In this document: positions 1-5,399 of the stretch, one piece after another
Numbering within the stretch: the first letter of the stretch is position 1
Layout: every line of letters starts with the position of its first letter
Assembly (NCBI GenBank): GCA_902805755.1
Contig: CADCUA010000617.1
Coordinates: forward strand, 1 to 5,399
Direction: 5' to 3'
Length of the DNA stretch: 5,399 nt
DNA from: an uncultured Lysobacter sp.
GTDB taxonomy: Bacteria > Pseudomonadota > Gammaproteobacteria > Xanthomonadales > Xanthomonadaceae
The notes under the pieces: generated by a model
Told to the model about the DNA's origin: nothing
Database searches by the model: none
What the model saw: the letters and a program-made list of their open reading frames with translations, nothing else
Made by a program: the position numbers and the translations under genes

Positions 1-164
1 ATTCGGGCGGTCCAAATTTCATCGGCGCCGGCGCCGCCGAGACGACCACGATCGCGGGCACCACCATCACGGGCGATGCGTTCTGCAAGGCGTCGAACGT
101 GATCTACCGGCTCGACACATCATCGGCGCGCGCATTCCTCGGGCAGTTCGTGACGCTGCCCTGA
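1..164 (+). CDS. Trypsin-like (S1 family) serine protease, C-terminal fragment
   Basis: The last 53 complete codons of a gene that begins upstream of the window; the stop is TGA at 162-164. The visible peptide opens with Ser-Gly-Gly-Pro. The two bases before it (AT at 1-2) are compatible with a GAT Asp codon, so this fits the GDSGGP motif that holds the nucleophilic serine (Ser195 in chymotrypsin numbering). A Thr/Gly-rich strand follows, then a cysteine in DAFCKAS and the ending VIYRLDTSSARAFLGQFV. That ending resembles the final beta strand (GVYTKV-like) and C-terminal helix of the chymotrypsin fold. Such bacterial enzymes are usually exported and hydrolyse peptide bonds. The His and Asp of the triad, the S1-pocket residue 189 and any signal peptide lie outside the window, so activity and specificity cannot be judged. 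The gene converges on parE and shares its terminator. The S1 call is an inference from one motif plus the C-terminal pattern. Confidence 0.72.
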   Translation, partial: SGGPNFIGAGAAETTTIAGTTITGDAFCKASNVIYRLDTSSARAFLGQFVTLP

Positions 165-184
165 GCGCGCCTTCGCTGAAAACA

Positions 185-212
185 AAAGGCCCATGCGTTT
201 GCATGGGCCTTT
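185..212. terminator. Shared bidirectional intrinsic terminator
   Basis: A perfect 12-bp inverted repeat with arms at 185-196 and 201-212 (AAAGGCCCATGC and its complement) and a GTTT loop. It sits between two converging genes, 20 nt after the protease stop and 31 nt after the parE stop. Read on the minus strand, the GC-rich stem runs into TTTTGTTTT (complement of 179-187), a good U-tract for ending parE transcripts. Read on the plus strand the U-tract is only TTT, so termination of the protease gene is probably weaker. The hairpin is read directly from the sequence; its activity is inferred. Confidence 0.85.
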
Positions 213-243
213 CGTGCGCGGCATTGCAGCGATGTAGCGGCTG

Positions 244-4196
<3,953 letters not shown>

Positions 4197-4203
4197 GCCC
4201 GGC

Positions 4204-4233
4204 GCGGCCTTGCGTTCACGCGCGCACGGCCGC
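4204..4233 (+). other. Interrupted hairpin after pyrG (possible weak terminator or attenuator)
   Basis: GCGGCC (4204-4209) pairs with GGCCGC (4228-4233). Inside, after one mismatch, TGCG (4211-4214) pairs with CGCA (4223-4226), leaving an 8-nt loop. It starts 7 nt after the pyrG stop and is followed by ATTTC, a very short T-run. This could be a processing stem or a leaky terminator that sets pyrG against kdsA-eno levels. It is not a convincing full terminator. Confidence 0.35.
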
Positions 4234-4254
4234 ATTTCGCATGCCACTGCGTAT

Positions 4255-4271
4255 CCCCGGCTGCCCCGGGG
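4255..4271 (+). other. Short GC hairpin upstream of the kdsA ribosome binding site
   Basis: CCCCGG (4255-4260) pairs with CCGGGG (4266-4271) around a 5-nt loop, giving six consecutive G-C pairs. It ends 14 nt before the GGAG of kdsA. There is no U-tract, so it is not a terminator. It could influence mRNA stability or ribosome access, or be incidental in GC-rich sequence. Confidence 0.3.
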
Positions 4272-4285
4272 CCTGTCCCATCACT

Positions 4286-4289
4286 GGAG
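4286..4289 (+). promoter_or_regulatory. Ribosome binding site of kdsA
   Basis: GGAG lies 6 nt before ATG 4296, at near-optimal spacing. It fixes the kdsA start and is the clearest Shine-Dalgarno in the window; parE and pyrG have none as good. Confidence 0.8.
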
Positions 4290-4295
4290 CAAGCG

Positions 4296-5399
<1,104 letters not shown>

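Noticed and set aside
4264..4271. CCCCGGGG palindrome as a regulator site
   Set aside because: Likely incidental in GC-rich sequence; it is better described as part of the 4255-4271 hairpin.

Overview
The window looks like chromosomal core-genome DNA from a high-GC gammaproteobacterium. The best fit is the Xanthomonadaceae/Lysobacteraceae (Lysobacter, Luteimonas or Xanthomonas relatives). This rests on recalled family resemblance of the ParE, PyrG and KdsA proteins, strong G/C preference at third codon positions, and the pyrG-kdsA-eno gene order. No search was run, so the genus is an inference.

Layout from left to right. (1) Positions 1-164 are the last 53 codons of a plus-strand gene, read as the C-terminal end of a secreted trypsin-like (S1) serine protease; the window edge falls one codon before the probable catalytic serine. 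(2) A short gap holds a perfect 12-bp hairpin that can terminate both this gene and the converging parE. (3) Positions 244-2151, minus strand, are parE, topoisomerase IV subunit B. (4) A divergent, gene-free region of about 350 bp (2152-2501) carries a plausible parE promoter, a weaker pyrG promoter candidate, and a few short symmetric or repeated motifs. (5) On the plus strand come pyrG (CTP synthase, 2502-4196), kdsA (KDO-8-phosphate synthase, 4296-5129) and the first 71 codons of eno (enolase, 5185 onward, cut by the window edge).

How they fit together: the three plus-strand genes look like one transcription unit. Enolase makes phosphoenolpyruvate, which KdsA condenses with arabinose 5-phosphate to make KDO-8-phosphate. 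PyrG makes CTP, which activates KDO as CMP-KDO for the lipopolysaccharide inner core. The cluster therefore links central metabolism and nucleotide supply to outer-membrane synthesis. ParE is transcribed separately in the opposite direction and acts in chromosome decatenation.

I found no mobile element, CRISPR array, RNA gene, toxin-antitoxin pair, defence locus or other candidate for a new system. The points most worth a second look are the metal-dependent type of KdsA, the shared bidirectional terminator, small symmetric elements in the intergenic regions, and a Leu-to-Tyr change beside the PyrG glutaminase nucleophile.
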